Below are positions 57,251 through 64,000 of a DNA stretch of 64,000 nt, one piece after another. Each line of letters opens with the position of its first letter. The stretch's first letter is position 1. The position numbers were made by a program, and so were the translations under genes. Source of the DNA: a bacterium (GTDB taxonomy: Bacteria > Verrucomicrobiota > Verrucomicrobiia > Verrucomicrobiales > Akkermansiaceae); assembly GCA_018222765.1 (NCBI GenBank), contig JAAEZT010000018.1:1-64000 (forward strand), written 5' to 3'. A model generated the notes under the pieces. The model was not told where the DNA came from and did no database searches. It worked only from the letters and a program-made list of their open reading frames with translations.

Positions 57251-58300
57251 CTACTCTTCGTCCACGGTTTCGTCCCGCTGGTAGATCGGCAATTGACGAT
57301 ACGGAACGGAAAACGCCAGGGTCATCATCGCGGTTCCATAGATTCGTCCGGCTTCCTTGCTATACCAAGATCCATCCTCTTTCTGCTTGGACAAGTAGGT
57401 CTCGTACATCCAATTCGCGAAGGTTTCCCAATGCTTTCCGCCAATCTGAAACATGGCTTGGGCGTTGTAATAGTTTCCGTAGAATTCGAACTGCCGGCCT
57501 TCGAGGCCACGGAAATTCTGCAAAATATAATCGGCCGATTTAAGAGTGGCCGGCTTTCCGTGCTCGCCGCAAAGCTCCAAACAAAGAAGACCCATTCCAG
57601 TGAGGGATAACTTATGGTTGTTCGGGTCCGAGTAGCCAAAGTGCCCGCCTCTCTCCGAGAAATTTCCATAGAGATACTTGAGCGCACTCTCAATCGCCTG
57701 ATCGGGAACCGGAGCTCCGTTTAGTTTGGCCGAACGAAGAGCCATCAAAGCCCATCCGCTGCATGAAGTATCGGAATCCTTGGAATTGGGATGATAGCGC
57801 CAGCCGCCTTTGTGGCGGTCGGATTTATTTACCGCCTGGGCCCGCAAAATCAATGCGACCGCTTTCGGAAGACTTTCGCCAATTTTCTTTTGGCGTTCGG
57901 GGTCTACCATTCCGGATGCCTCGGACAAAAACAAGGTGGCGATGTTGTGAGCATACATGGGACCACTCCCCGCATGCCCGGCAGTATAGAGACCATCACG
58001 ATTCTGGTGCTCGAGAATATAGTCGATCGACCTATTCAAAGCCTCGGCATACGGCCCCTCGGTGGCAAGGTGTCCCCGTGAGAGGAATGCCATGCCAACG
58101 AGAGCAGGAATTCCACAGGAGGTTCCATAATTTTCCGGAAAACTACCGTCATCCTGCTGAATTCCTGCGAGAAACTGAAGTCCCCGCTCAATCGAAGGGT
58201 CAACCTTCTCCTTCCATTTAGCAAAGAGAGCGTCGGGAGCATCCTGCGCATTTCCAGCAGGAATGATAATCAAAGCGAGAAAGAGAGAGAGAAAACGCAT
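57251..58300 (-). CDS. Secreted alpha/alpha-toroid protein (prenyltransferase/squalene-cyclase-like repeats)
   Basis: A 349-aa exported protein (leader MRFLSLFLALIIIPAGNA). It is built from helical repeats with QDDGSFPENYG, NRDGLYTAGH, GWRYHPNSKD and EDGSWYSKEAG, the Gly-Ser/Trp turns of terpene-cyclase-like toroids. The acidic DxDD catalytic motif of cyclases is not evident, so it may be a non-enzymatic binder. Its ATG overlaps the stop of the DUF4175-like gene by one base, which ties the two functionally. Confidence 0.82.
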   Translation of the reverse strand: MRFLSLFLALIIIPAGNAQDAPDALFAKWKEKVDPSIERGLQFLAGIQQDDGSFPENYGTSCGIPALVGMAFLSRGHLATEGPYAEALNRSIDYILEHQNRDGLYTAGHAGSGPMYAHNIATLFLSEASGMVDPERQKKIGESLPKAVALILRAQAVNKSDRHKGGWRYHPNSKDSDTSCSGWALMALRSAKLNGAPVPDQAIESALKYLYGNFSERGGHFGYSDPNNHKLSLTGMGLLCLELCGEHGKPATLKSADYILQNFRGLEGRQFEFYGNYYNAQAMFQIGGKHWETFANWMYETYLSKQKEDGSWYSKEAGRIYGTAMMTLAFSVPYRQLPIYQRDETVDEE

Positions 58301-61300
58301 TATTGCTCTTTGGATACTTGTTCAAAATATTGCTTCACGAGACCGCGATAGTCTTCCGGAACAACCTCCCCGGCGGCCCCACTGACGTCAGTCTTCAAAG
58401 TTGCACGAATCTTCTCCCAGTCTTTGGTCGTGATTCCGAGTTTTGCCAGTTGCGGCGGGATGCCTTTGTCACCCTGCGCCTGACGATCTCCTTCCTGGGG
58501 GTCGTCACCTTCACCCTCACCCGGCTCTCCTTTCCCTTTTCCTTTTGCGGCCTGACCATCCATCGGCTGACCTGGCTGACCATTTTGGGACATTGCCGAT
58601 CGAGCTTGCTGGGCAGCTTGCGCGAGGGCTTCAGCCGCAGCTTGGGCGCTTTCAGCGGCTTGTTGGGCATCGCCGGCTTGGGCTGCCTCGGCACTTTGTT
58701 CGAAAGCCTCCGCCAATGGTTCGCCGGGTGCAGGAGCCTTGCGATCACTCAGCTCTTGTTGGGCAGCCTGCTCGGCTTGCTGCGCAAAGTTTTCCGCAGC
58801 TTGACTGAGGGCATTTTCAGCTTGCTCCAGATGTTCGGAGGCTTGCTGATTCTGCTGTGAGGCCTGTTGGGAATTCCCGGCTTCATTTGCTTGCGCCGCT
58901 TGTTCGGCGCGCCTTGATGCTTGTTGGGTCTGGCTGCGCGCGTTTGCCAATTGATCACTGCCAGCTTGCGCAAAGTCCTGCACCTCCTCGGCGAGATCGG
59001 CCGCACGGTCCGCCTGCATTTCTTCGAGAGCTGCCAAAGCCTCCCCGGTATCTCCCTCTGCAAGAGCCTCCAGCGCCTCCGCGACTTGTTCCTGACGTTC
59101 CTGTAATTCTTGTTGACTGGCTGACTCACTGGCACCCTTTGCCAATTCCTCGGATGCCTGATTGGCTGCTTCAGCAGCATCGGCAGCTTGATTCTCCTGC
59201 GCGCTTTCCAGAGCGGCTTCAGCTTGTGCCACCGCCTCGGGGAGATCATTGGCACGGGGCTCGCTATTACTGCGGGCATCACTCAACTCTTCCTTCACAT
59301 CTTCGACAATAGCCTCCTGCTCCTTAGCCAAGGCTTCCGCAAGCGCGTCGGAAAAAGCGCTTTCCTGAGCCTCCTCCAAAGCCGCCTTGGCTTCTTCGGT
59401 ATTTCCTTCGGCCAAGGCTTCAAATGCTTCGGCAACCTTTTCTTGTCTCTCCTGAAGGTTTTGCTGACTAGGCGATTCTTCCGCACCTTGAGCTAATTCT
59501 TCAGCTGCATTTTGAGCGGCTTCGGCAGCCTCTTGAAACTCATCACTCTTTGCGCCTTCCAACGCCTCTTCACCCTGAGCGAGTGCTTCCGAAAGATTTT
59601 CAGCACGAGATTCTTCATCGCCCTTAGCTTCTTCGTTACCCTCGGCTTGGTCGTTACCCTGAGCTTCTTCGGTGCCTTGGGCTTCTTCGTTACCCTGAGC
59701 TTCTTCGTTACCCTGGGCTTGGTCGTTACCCTGAGCTTCTTCGTTACCCTGAGCTTCTTCGTTACCCTGAGCTTCTTCGTTACCCTGGGCTTCTTCGTTG
59801 CCCTGGGCTTCCGCCAACTCTTCTTTAATGTCCTGATTAATTTGTTCCTGCGCTTGCGCTAATGCATCGGCAATTTTTTCCTCCGTTGTCGGCTGATCCT
59901 GCGAGGCCAATTCCGCCAGATTTTCCTGCGCTTCTTTTAGGTCTTCAGCCTTCTCGGCAAGATCCTGAGCTTTCTCAGCCTGATTTTCCAGAGCAGCAGA
60001 CTTAGCTTCTGGTGACTGACGAACCTGTTCCCTGATTTCGTTCTCAACCTGCTCTTGTTGCCTCTGCCAATCCTGCTCGGGGGGAGTGTCGGCATTCTCC
60101 GCATTTTCGGCAGCTTGCGAAGCTTCTTGAGCCAATTGATCTTGTTTTTGAGCAAGCTCCTCAAGCTTGGCAAGGTCTTCAATTTTCGGATGATCCTTGT
60201 TCACTTCATTCAAGAGCTCTCTGAGTTCGTCAACTGCCTCTGTGGAATTCCTTATGGCGCTATCGATTTCCTCTTTCCGGGATTCGTCGGTATCTTGCAG
60301 CGGAGCTCTCTCCACTTCCTTGCGAGCTTCAGCAAGCTTATCAATCGTTTCCTCCAACTCATCCCGCCGATGGGCCTGAACGCTGTCTTTCATTCGCTCG
60401 GAAAGATCGGTGAGATCTTTTTCAACCTCAGCAAGCTTGTCGCGAGCTTCATTCATGGCTTCAAGAGCCTGCTCAGGAACCTCTTCCTTCCTAAGTTGGG
60501 CTTTGGCCTGATGCATCTTGGCCTTCGCCTTGTGGACATCAGCGATTGCCTTTTCGATGGTCTTCGTAAGGTCTGAATGCTTCTCATGCAATTCCTGTCT
60601 CACCAAAGAAGCCGCCCCTTTGTTAATCTTAATTTCAATCCATTCGGAATACCCCACTCCCGGCCCCTCCAAATCCGCCGGGCGGTTATCGCTAATGGCG
60701 AGGCGAATTTTAAACTCGCGCGGGTTCTTTATTTTAGGAAGAAGGCTTCCCAAGTAAATCATCGCTTCTCCCTCCCAAAGGTTCGGGCGTAGGTCGGGCT
60801 TTTTCTCAGGAAGAAGTTCGCTTAACGATTCTAGCTTCTTCCCTCCAACTTCAATTTCAATCTCCGCTTTGCTGAGGCCAATCTTCTCGAAAACTTCGTA
60901 ATTTAATACAATTTGATCATCCGGCCGGATTTTCAATTCCCGTTGAAACGGGCTAAGAATTTTTACGGCAGGCGCCTCGTCAATCAGCGACTCAATCGAA
61001 AAACTACCTCCTTGCAGCTCGCGACCCAATTTGTGGGTCACCATCAAAGTCGCATTCCCGAGAGTCTCCGGAACAATTGTTTGGGTCCAGCGAAAGCTGG
61101 ATCCATTGGCCGAGTTTTCGACTTCTACATCGCCAAGCTCCTTGGATTCAAAAAGGAGTTGTCCGCTTTTGATCGGAGAGTCGAAAGTCCCGGTAACGGT
61201 CACCTGTGTTCCAGGAAGGGCCTTAATCCCACCATTGAGAGCCTCGGATCGATCGGACCAACCGGTGTATTCCGGATATTGATAGCGAACGACGCCATCC

Positions 61301-62160
61301 CGCAGAAGAGGAATCGGCCAGACCCTCACTTCAAATTGATCGCTTTCACTCCTGCCGACTCTGGCCGAGTAAAAGAAGCCATTCTTGGCCGAAGGCAAAT
61401 GATATTGGAAGGTGTGCTTTTGTCCTTCGCTTGAGACAGGGCTCAGCGACTCGGATAACACCTCACCATCCTTGGTCACCAAAAAATCAAGATCGCCATT
61501 AAGTTCTCCTTCATAGGTCATTTCGATCATGACCTCGTCACCCTCGAGAACTTCCAAATCCCCAGGATTAATAGTGAAGCGGAATGCGCCGACATTCCCG
61601 AGATCAGAAAATGGTGACACCGCCCGTGAAAGAAGACGTGTCATTTCCCGGGGCCAAATCACCATAAGCGAAATTAAGGCCACAACCATAACCGCAGCCG
61701 GCCAGAGCGATTTTTTGACTCGCTCTGAGCGAACTTCGTCGTTGGGATTCAACTCACCAACATCCTTGGCTGCATCCTTTGAAAGTGCGCGAAGAAGGTC
61801 TCGGGACATTCCTTCGGGATGATCCGACAGCTCCAGGGCGGTGCTGATACGCTCCTGAACTTCCGGGTGGCGTTCCTCAAGCCAACGGGCCAATCGGACT
61901 AAGGAAATTTTTCGGGTCAACGGCCTAAGTAAAAAGCGGAAAACTCCGTATGCGGCGGCCACCATCCAACAAAAGAAAGCCGCCGCGCGAACGCCGGAAG
62001 ACAAGGGAGCCAAAAAATAATCCAGCGCGATCAGTGTCAAGAGACCGCCCAAAACAACGGAAAGAACCCGCAAGAGGCCCCTACCAAGTTGAATTCGCCT
62101 AATCCGCCGCCTGATAGCTCTTAGGCCGGAGGTGATTTCGGGAGGAAAATTCGATGCCAT
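58300..62160 (-). CDS. Giant DUF4175-like membrane protein with coiled coil and repeats
   Basis: A 1286-aa protein. Residues 1-80 have two membrane helices and a third lies near 158-175; a beta-rich exported region (about 190-430) contains Ig-like strands, and from about residue 460 the protein is an Ala/Glu/Gln/Lys-rich coiled coil. An 18-bp, 11-unit repeat encodes residues 785-850, and two 81-residue copies of one unit lie at 852-932 and 969-1049. The C-terminus is Gln/Ala-rich and ends with a small globular segment containing GITTKDWEKIRATLKTDVSG. The alternative ATG is 62169. Such proteins accompany MoxR/VWA operons in Planctomycetes and Verrucomicrobia; function is unknown. Confidence 0.8.
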   Translation of the reverse strand: MASNFPPEITSGLRAIRRRIRRIQLGRGLLRVLSVVLGGLLTLIALDYFLAPLSSGVRAAAFFCWMVAAAYGVFRFLLRPLTRKISLVRLARWLEERHPEVQERISTALELSDHPEGMSRDLLRALSKDAAKDVGELNPNDEVRSERVKKSLWPAAVMVVALISLMVIWPREMTRLLSRAVSPFSDLGNVGAFRFTINPGDLEVLEGDEVMIEMTYEGELNGDLDFLVTKDGEVLSESLSPVSSEGQKHTFQYHLPSAKNGFFYSARVGRSESDQFEVRVWPIPLLRDGVVRYQYPEYTGWSDRSEALNGGIKALPGTQVTVTGTFDSPIKSGQLLFESKELGDVEVENSANGSSFRWTQTIVPETLGNATLMVTHKLGRELQGGSFSIESLIDEAPAVKILSPFQRELKIRPDDQIVLNYEVFEKIGLSKAEIEIEVGGKKLESLSELLPEKKPDLRPNLWEGEAMIYLGSLLPKIKNPREFKIRLAISDNRPADLEGPGVGYSEWIEIKINKGAASLVRQELHEKHSDLTKTIEKAIADVHKAKAKMHQAKAQLRKEEVPEQALEAMNEARDKLAEVEKDLTDLSERMKDSVQAHRRDELEETIDKLAEARKEVERAPLQDTDESRKEEIDSAIRNSTEAVDELRELLNEVNKDHPKIEDLAKLEELAQKQDQLAQEASQAAENAENADTPPEQDWQRQQEQVENEIREQVRQSPEAKSAALENQAEKAQDLAEKAEDLKEAQENLAELASQDQPTTEEKIADALAQAQEQINQDIKEELAEAQGNEEAQGNEEAQGNEEAQGNEEAQGNDQAQGNEEAQGNEEAQGTEEAQGNDQAEGNEEAKGDEESRAENLSEALAQGEEALEGAKSDEFQEAAEAAQNAAEELAQGAEESPSQQNLQERQEKVAEAFEALAEGNTEEAKAALEEAQESAFSDALAEALAKEQEAIVEDVKEELSDARSNSEPRANDLPEAVAQAEAALESAQENQAADAAEAANQASEELAKGASESASQQELQERQEQVAEALEALAEGDTGEALAALEEMQADRAADLAEEVQDFAQAGSDQLANARSQTQQASRRAEQAAQANEAGNSQQASQQNQQASEHLEQAENALSQAAENFAQQAEQAAQQELSDRKAPAPGEPLAEAFEQSAEAAQAGDAQQAAESAQAAAEALAQAAQQARSAMSQNGQPGQPMDGQAAKGKGKGEPGEGEGDDPQEGDRQAQGDKGIPPQLAKLGITTKDWEKIRATLKTDVSGAAGEVVPEDYRGLVKQYFEQVSKEQ
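59014..59256 (-). repeat. 81-codon duplication, copy 2
   Basis: Codons 969-1049 of the DUF4175-like gene align without gaps to codons 852-932 (59365-59607); I count 54 of 81 identical residues. The best-kept part is LQERQEQVAEALEALAEGDT. Confidence 0.8.
59365..59607 (-). repeat. 81-codon duplication, copy 1
   Basis: Codons 852-932 of the DUF4175-like gene, the partner of the copy at 59014-59256. It starts one codon after the hexapeptide repeat ends. Both copies are exactly 243 bp. Confidence 0.8.
59611..59808 (-). repeat. 11 x 18-bp tandem repeat
   Basis: Eleven in-frame copies of an 18-bp unit, on the plus strand TTCTTCGTTACCCTGAGC, encode the hexapeptide E-E-A-Q-G-N with variants D-Q-A-Q-G-N, E-E-A-Q-G-T and A-K-G-D. 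Several adjacent units are identical at DNA level, which suggests recent slippage. Confidence 0.92.
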
Positions 62161-62207
62161 CTTAATCATACGACACAAAAAGAACGGTCTGTCAGCCGTA
62201 ATAGGAA

Positions 62208-62867
62208 TTAGTCAGTTGCCACTTTTCCGTCCTTAATCGTGAAAACACGGTCTCCCAACCCCGAAAGCGAAGAATCGTGGGTCACTACCACCAGTGTGGC
62301 ATTCTGCTCCTCAACTACTTCCATGAGGATTTTCATCACCTCATCGCCATTGGCCGAATCAAGATTACCCGTGGGCTCATCGGCAAAAATGATCGAGGGA
62401 CTGTTCACCAGGGCCCTCGCAATAGCCACTCGTTGCTGTTCACCACCTGACAATTCCGCAGGCAGGTGATCGACCCGTTTGGCAAGCCCCACCCTCGCCA
62501 AGGCCTCCTCGGCCTGTTCCCTATGGGAAGCTCCTCCAATCAAGCCGGGAACCATGACATTTTCGAGTGCAGTCAGCTCAGGCAGGAGAAAGTAATTTTG
62601 AAAGATATAGCCGATCTTTTCATTTCGCAGCCGGGCCTGATGAGACGACGACATATTGTAAAAATCGACATCGCCAATGTAGACCTGCCCCTTTTTTGGA
62701 GATTCCAATCCGGCAAGGGTATACATCAGGGTCGTCTTTCCTGCTCCACTGGGGCCACAGAGAAAGACCTTTTCACCGGCATTGATCTCAAGATCAATAC
62801 CCTTGAGGACTTCAATCTCTTTTTTCCCGAGATGATAAGAGCGGTGAACCTGTTTTGCTCGAATCAT
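62208..62867 (-). CDS. LolD/MacB-type ABC transporter ATP-binding protein
   Basis: A 219-aa ABC ATPase of the LolD/MacB/FtsE group. Walker A GPSGAGKTT (38-46), Q-loop IFQNYFLLPELTALENV, signature LSGGEQQR (139-146) and Walker B IIFADE (159-164) are intact. A partner permease is not in the window; LolD itself works with LolCE in lipoprotein export. Its ATG overlaps the gspF stop by four bases, an unexpected pairing. About 40 bp separate it from the DUF4175-like gene. Confidence 0.9.
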   Translation of the reverse strand: MIRAKQVHRSYHLGKKEIEVLKGIDLEINAGEKVFLCGPSGAGKTTLMYTLAGLESPKKGQVYIGDVDFYNMSSSHQARLRNEKIGYIFQNYFLLPELTALENVMVPGLIGGASHREQAEEALARVGLAKRVDHLPAELSGGEQQRVAIARALVNSPSIIFADEPTGNLDSANGDEVMKILMEVVEEQNATLVVVTHDSSLSGLGDRVFTIKDGKVATD

Positions 62868-64000
62868 TTTCCGCCGATGCTTTGGATGGTTTGGAAAATC
62901 GCGGTAATCATGAGGTAGGCCATCGACCCAATCAAAAGGGCCATCACTAAAAGTACAGCCGGCATAATTAGGGCCATGATTCGCTGAAGGGCATTGTTTA
63001 GCTCCTTATCAAAGCGAACCCCCGCTTTGCGAAGCGCGATATCAATCTTTCCGGTCTGCTCACCCACAGTCACCATATCGATCAAGAGAGGTGAGAAAAC
63101 TCCGCTCCGCATCATCGATGCTGAAAGAGAGCGGCCATCTCCTACCCAATCAACCATCTCGGTGAGATGAGATCGAATGAAGAGATTTTGTGTCGCGTCT
63201 CGGGTCAATTCCAGAGCCCTCAACAGGGGCAGTCCATTACCAACCAGATTCGCCATCGTCTCCAAGAACTGAACATAAAATCGTCGTTCGATTACGGCCC
63301 CAAAAAGCGGAAGTTTTAACTTCATCCGGTCCCAAGTAGGACGGTTGTCTTCGTTGTCTTTCCAGGCTTTAAACAAAATCGCCCCCGCACCAAGCGCAAG
63401 CGCGATGACCAGCCACCATTTCCCAAAAAAATTGGAAGCCCCCATCATGATCTGCGCACCGAGGGGAATCTTACTCCCAGGCGTGCTTTCGAGGAGTCCC
63501 ACCAATTGCGGGATCAACTTTGTTACAAAAACAATTCCCACGCCAATCCCAGCCATAATGAGGAAGGCTGGATAAATCATCGCCAAAATCACCTTCCCCT
63601 GCAGTTCCTGCAAGGTCTTCAAATAGTGAGCCTGTCGGTCGAGAATGGTATCGAGAGCACCACTGGCCTCTCCGGCCGCAGCCAGACTGCAATATAGAGG
63701 ACCGAAGCTGGGACTCACTCGCTTCAGGGAAGAGGAAAAAGAATTACCATCCCGCACCAGCTGACGAATTTTGGTCGAAACCGCCTTGAGACCTCCGAGT
63801 TCCTGACGATTTTCCATCGCCCGAAGAGCAGGCTCCAATTGCAGTCCCGCCGAGAGCATGTCCGAGAGTTCCTCGGTAAAGAGCACGACGTCAGCGCGCT
63901 TAAGCTTCACCGGCCCGTCGGGGATTTCCTCATCGGCGACCACAGGTTTCCCCGGAGCAGCTGGTTTCGCGGCGGCCCCTTTTTTCTTGGGTTCTGCGCC
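62864..64000 (-). CDS. Type II secretion/type IV pilus inner-membrane protein, GspF family (5' end beyond window)
   Basis: The visible 378 codons run off the right edge. They contain the two GspF repeats: LFTEELSDMLSAGLQLEPAL and FYVQFLETMANLVGNGLPLL, each followed by membrane helices (about 130-155, 180-200 and the C-terminal AVLLVMALLIGSMAYLMI). Upstream of the first repeat is an Ala/Pro/Lys-rich linker, so the true start lies outside. GspF is the inner-membrane platform of type II secretion or pilus assembly. No gspE or pilin gene is in the window. Confidence 0.9.
   Translation of the reverse strand, partial: GAEPKKKGAAAKPAAPGKPVVADEEIPDGPVKLKRADVVLFTEELSDMLSAGLQLEPALRAMENRQELGGLKAVSTKIRQLVRDGNSFSSSLKRVSPSFGPLYCSLAAAGEASGALDTILDRQAHYLKTLQELQGKVILAMIYPAFLIMAGIGVGIVFVTKLIPQLVGLLESTPGSKIPLGAQIMMGASNFFGKWWLVIALALGAGAILFKAWKDNEDNRPTWDRMKLKLPLFGAVIERRFYVQFLETMANLVGNGLPLLRALELTRDATQNLFIRSHLTEMVDWVGDGRSLSASMMRSGVFSPLLIDMVTVGEQTGKIDIALRKAGVRFDKELNNALQRIMALIMPAVLLVMALLIGSMAYLMITAIFQTIQSIGGK

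Noticed and set aside
59611-59808. Tandem repeat as a CRISPR array
   Set aside because: The units adjoin without spacers, are 18 bp and in frame inside a coding region, and no cas gene is present.

Overview
The window is about 64 kb of densely coded bacterial chromosome and reads as a member of the Verrucomicrobiota, probably Verrucomicrobiales. This is inferred from family content, not from a marker gene: two PSD1-type planctomycetal cytochrome / DUF1501 pairs, a DUF1080 hydrolase, a TIGR03790-type protein, a MoxR-DUF58-BatA-VWA operon, a giant DUF4175-like coiled-coil protein with an alpha/alpha-toroid partner, and a secreted protein with the Trp/Gly/Asn C-terminal module common in this phylum. 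Third codon positions are C-rich, many starts are GTG or TTG, and few starts carry a clear Shine-Dalgarno. About 50 protein genes and one tRNA are supported. No insertion sequence, prophage or CRISPR array is visible.

Layout. 1-5.6 kb: a truncated secreted alpha/beta hydrolase, a secreted hypothetical protein, the ptsN-argS-proB minus-strand operon and a lipoprotein. 5.7-9.5 kb: a partial complex I operon (nuoD-E-F only) ending in a small lipoprotein-like gene and preceded by a perfect 12-bp inverted repeat containing TGTGA-N6-TCACA. 9.5-17.1 kb: trhO, then moxR-DUF58-batA-like-VWA. 17.2-19.4 kb: mpl and a HAD phosphatase. 19.5-25.4 kb: DJ-1/PfpI, then PSD1-DUF1501-DUF1080 closed by a strong terminator. 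25.6-29 kb: an M50 protease, a TauE/SafE permease, sufS-sufE and tRNA-Met(CAU). 29.2-34.6 kb: metH, convergent bioA and a small Trp-rich protein. 34.6-39 kb: CPBP protease, comF, a PhoX-like protein and folC. 39.1-44.5 kb: a second PSD1-DUF1501 pair behind a pabC-like gene. 44.5-51.6 kb: acpH-like gene, recN, and an overlapping run of phnP-like, TIGR03790, DUF2851 and dprA. 51.8-57.1 kb: topB and ftsK. 57.2-64 kb: a tightly coupled minus-strand run of gspF (cut by the window edge), lolD-like, the DUF4175-like giant and a toroid protein.

How the genes may work together. Housekeeping functions (complex I, Fe-S assembly, methionine, biotin, folate, peptidoglycan recycling, DNA repair and uptake) are interleaved with envelope and secreted systems of poorly known function. 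The most interesting are the MoxR/VWA operon together with the DUF4175-toroid-LolD-GspF operon, which may be two halves of one envelope system, and the PhnP-TIGR03790-DUF2851-DprA run. Convergent genes are packed unusually tightly: four pairs overlap by exactly four bases and share their stop codons.
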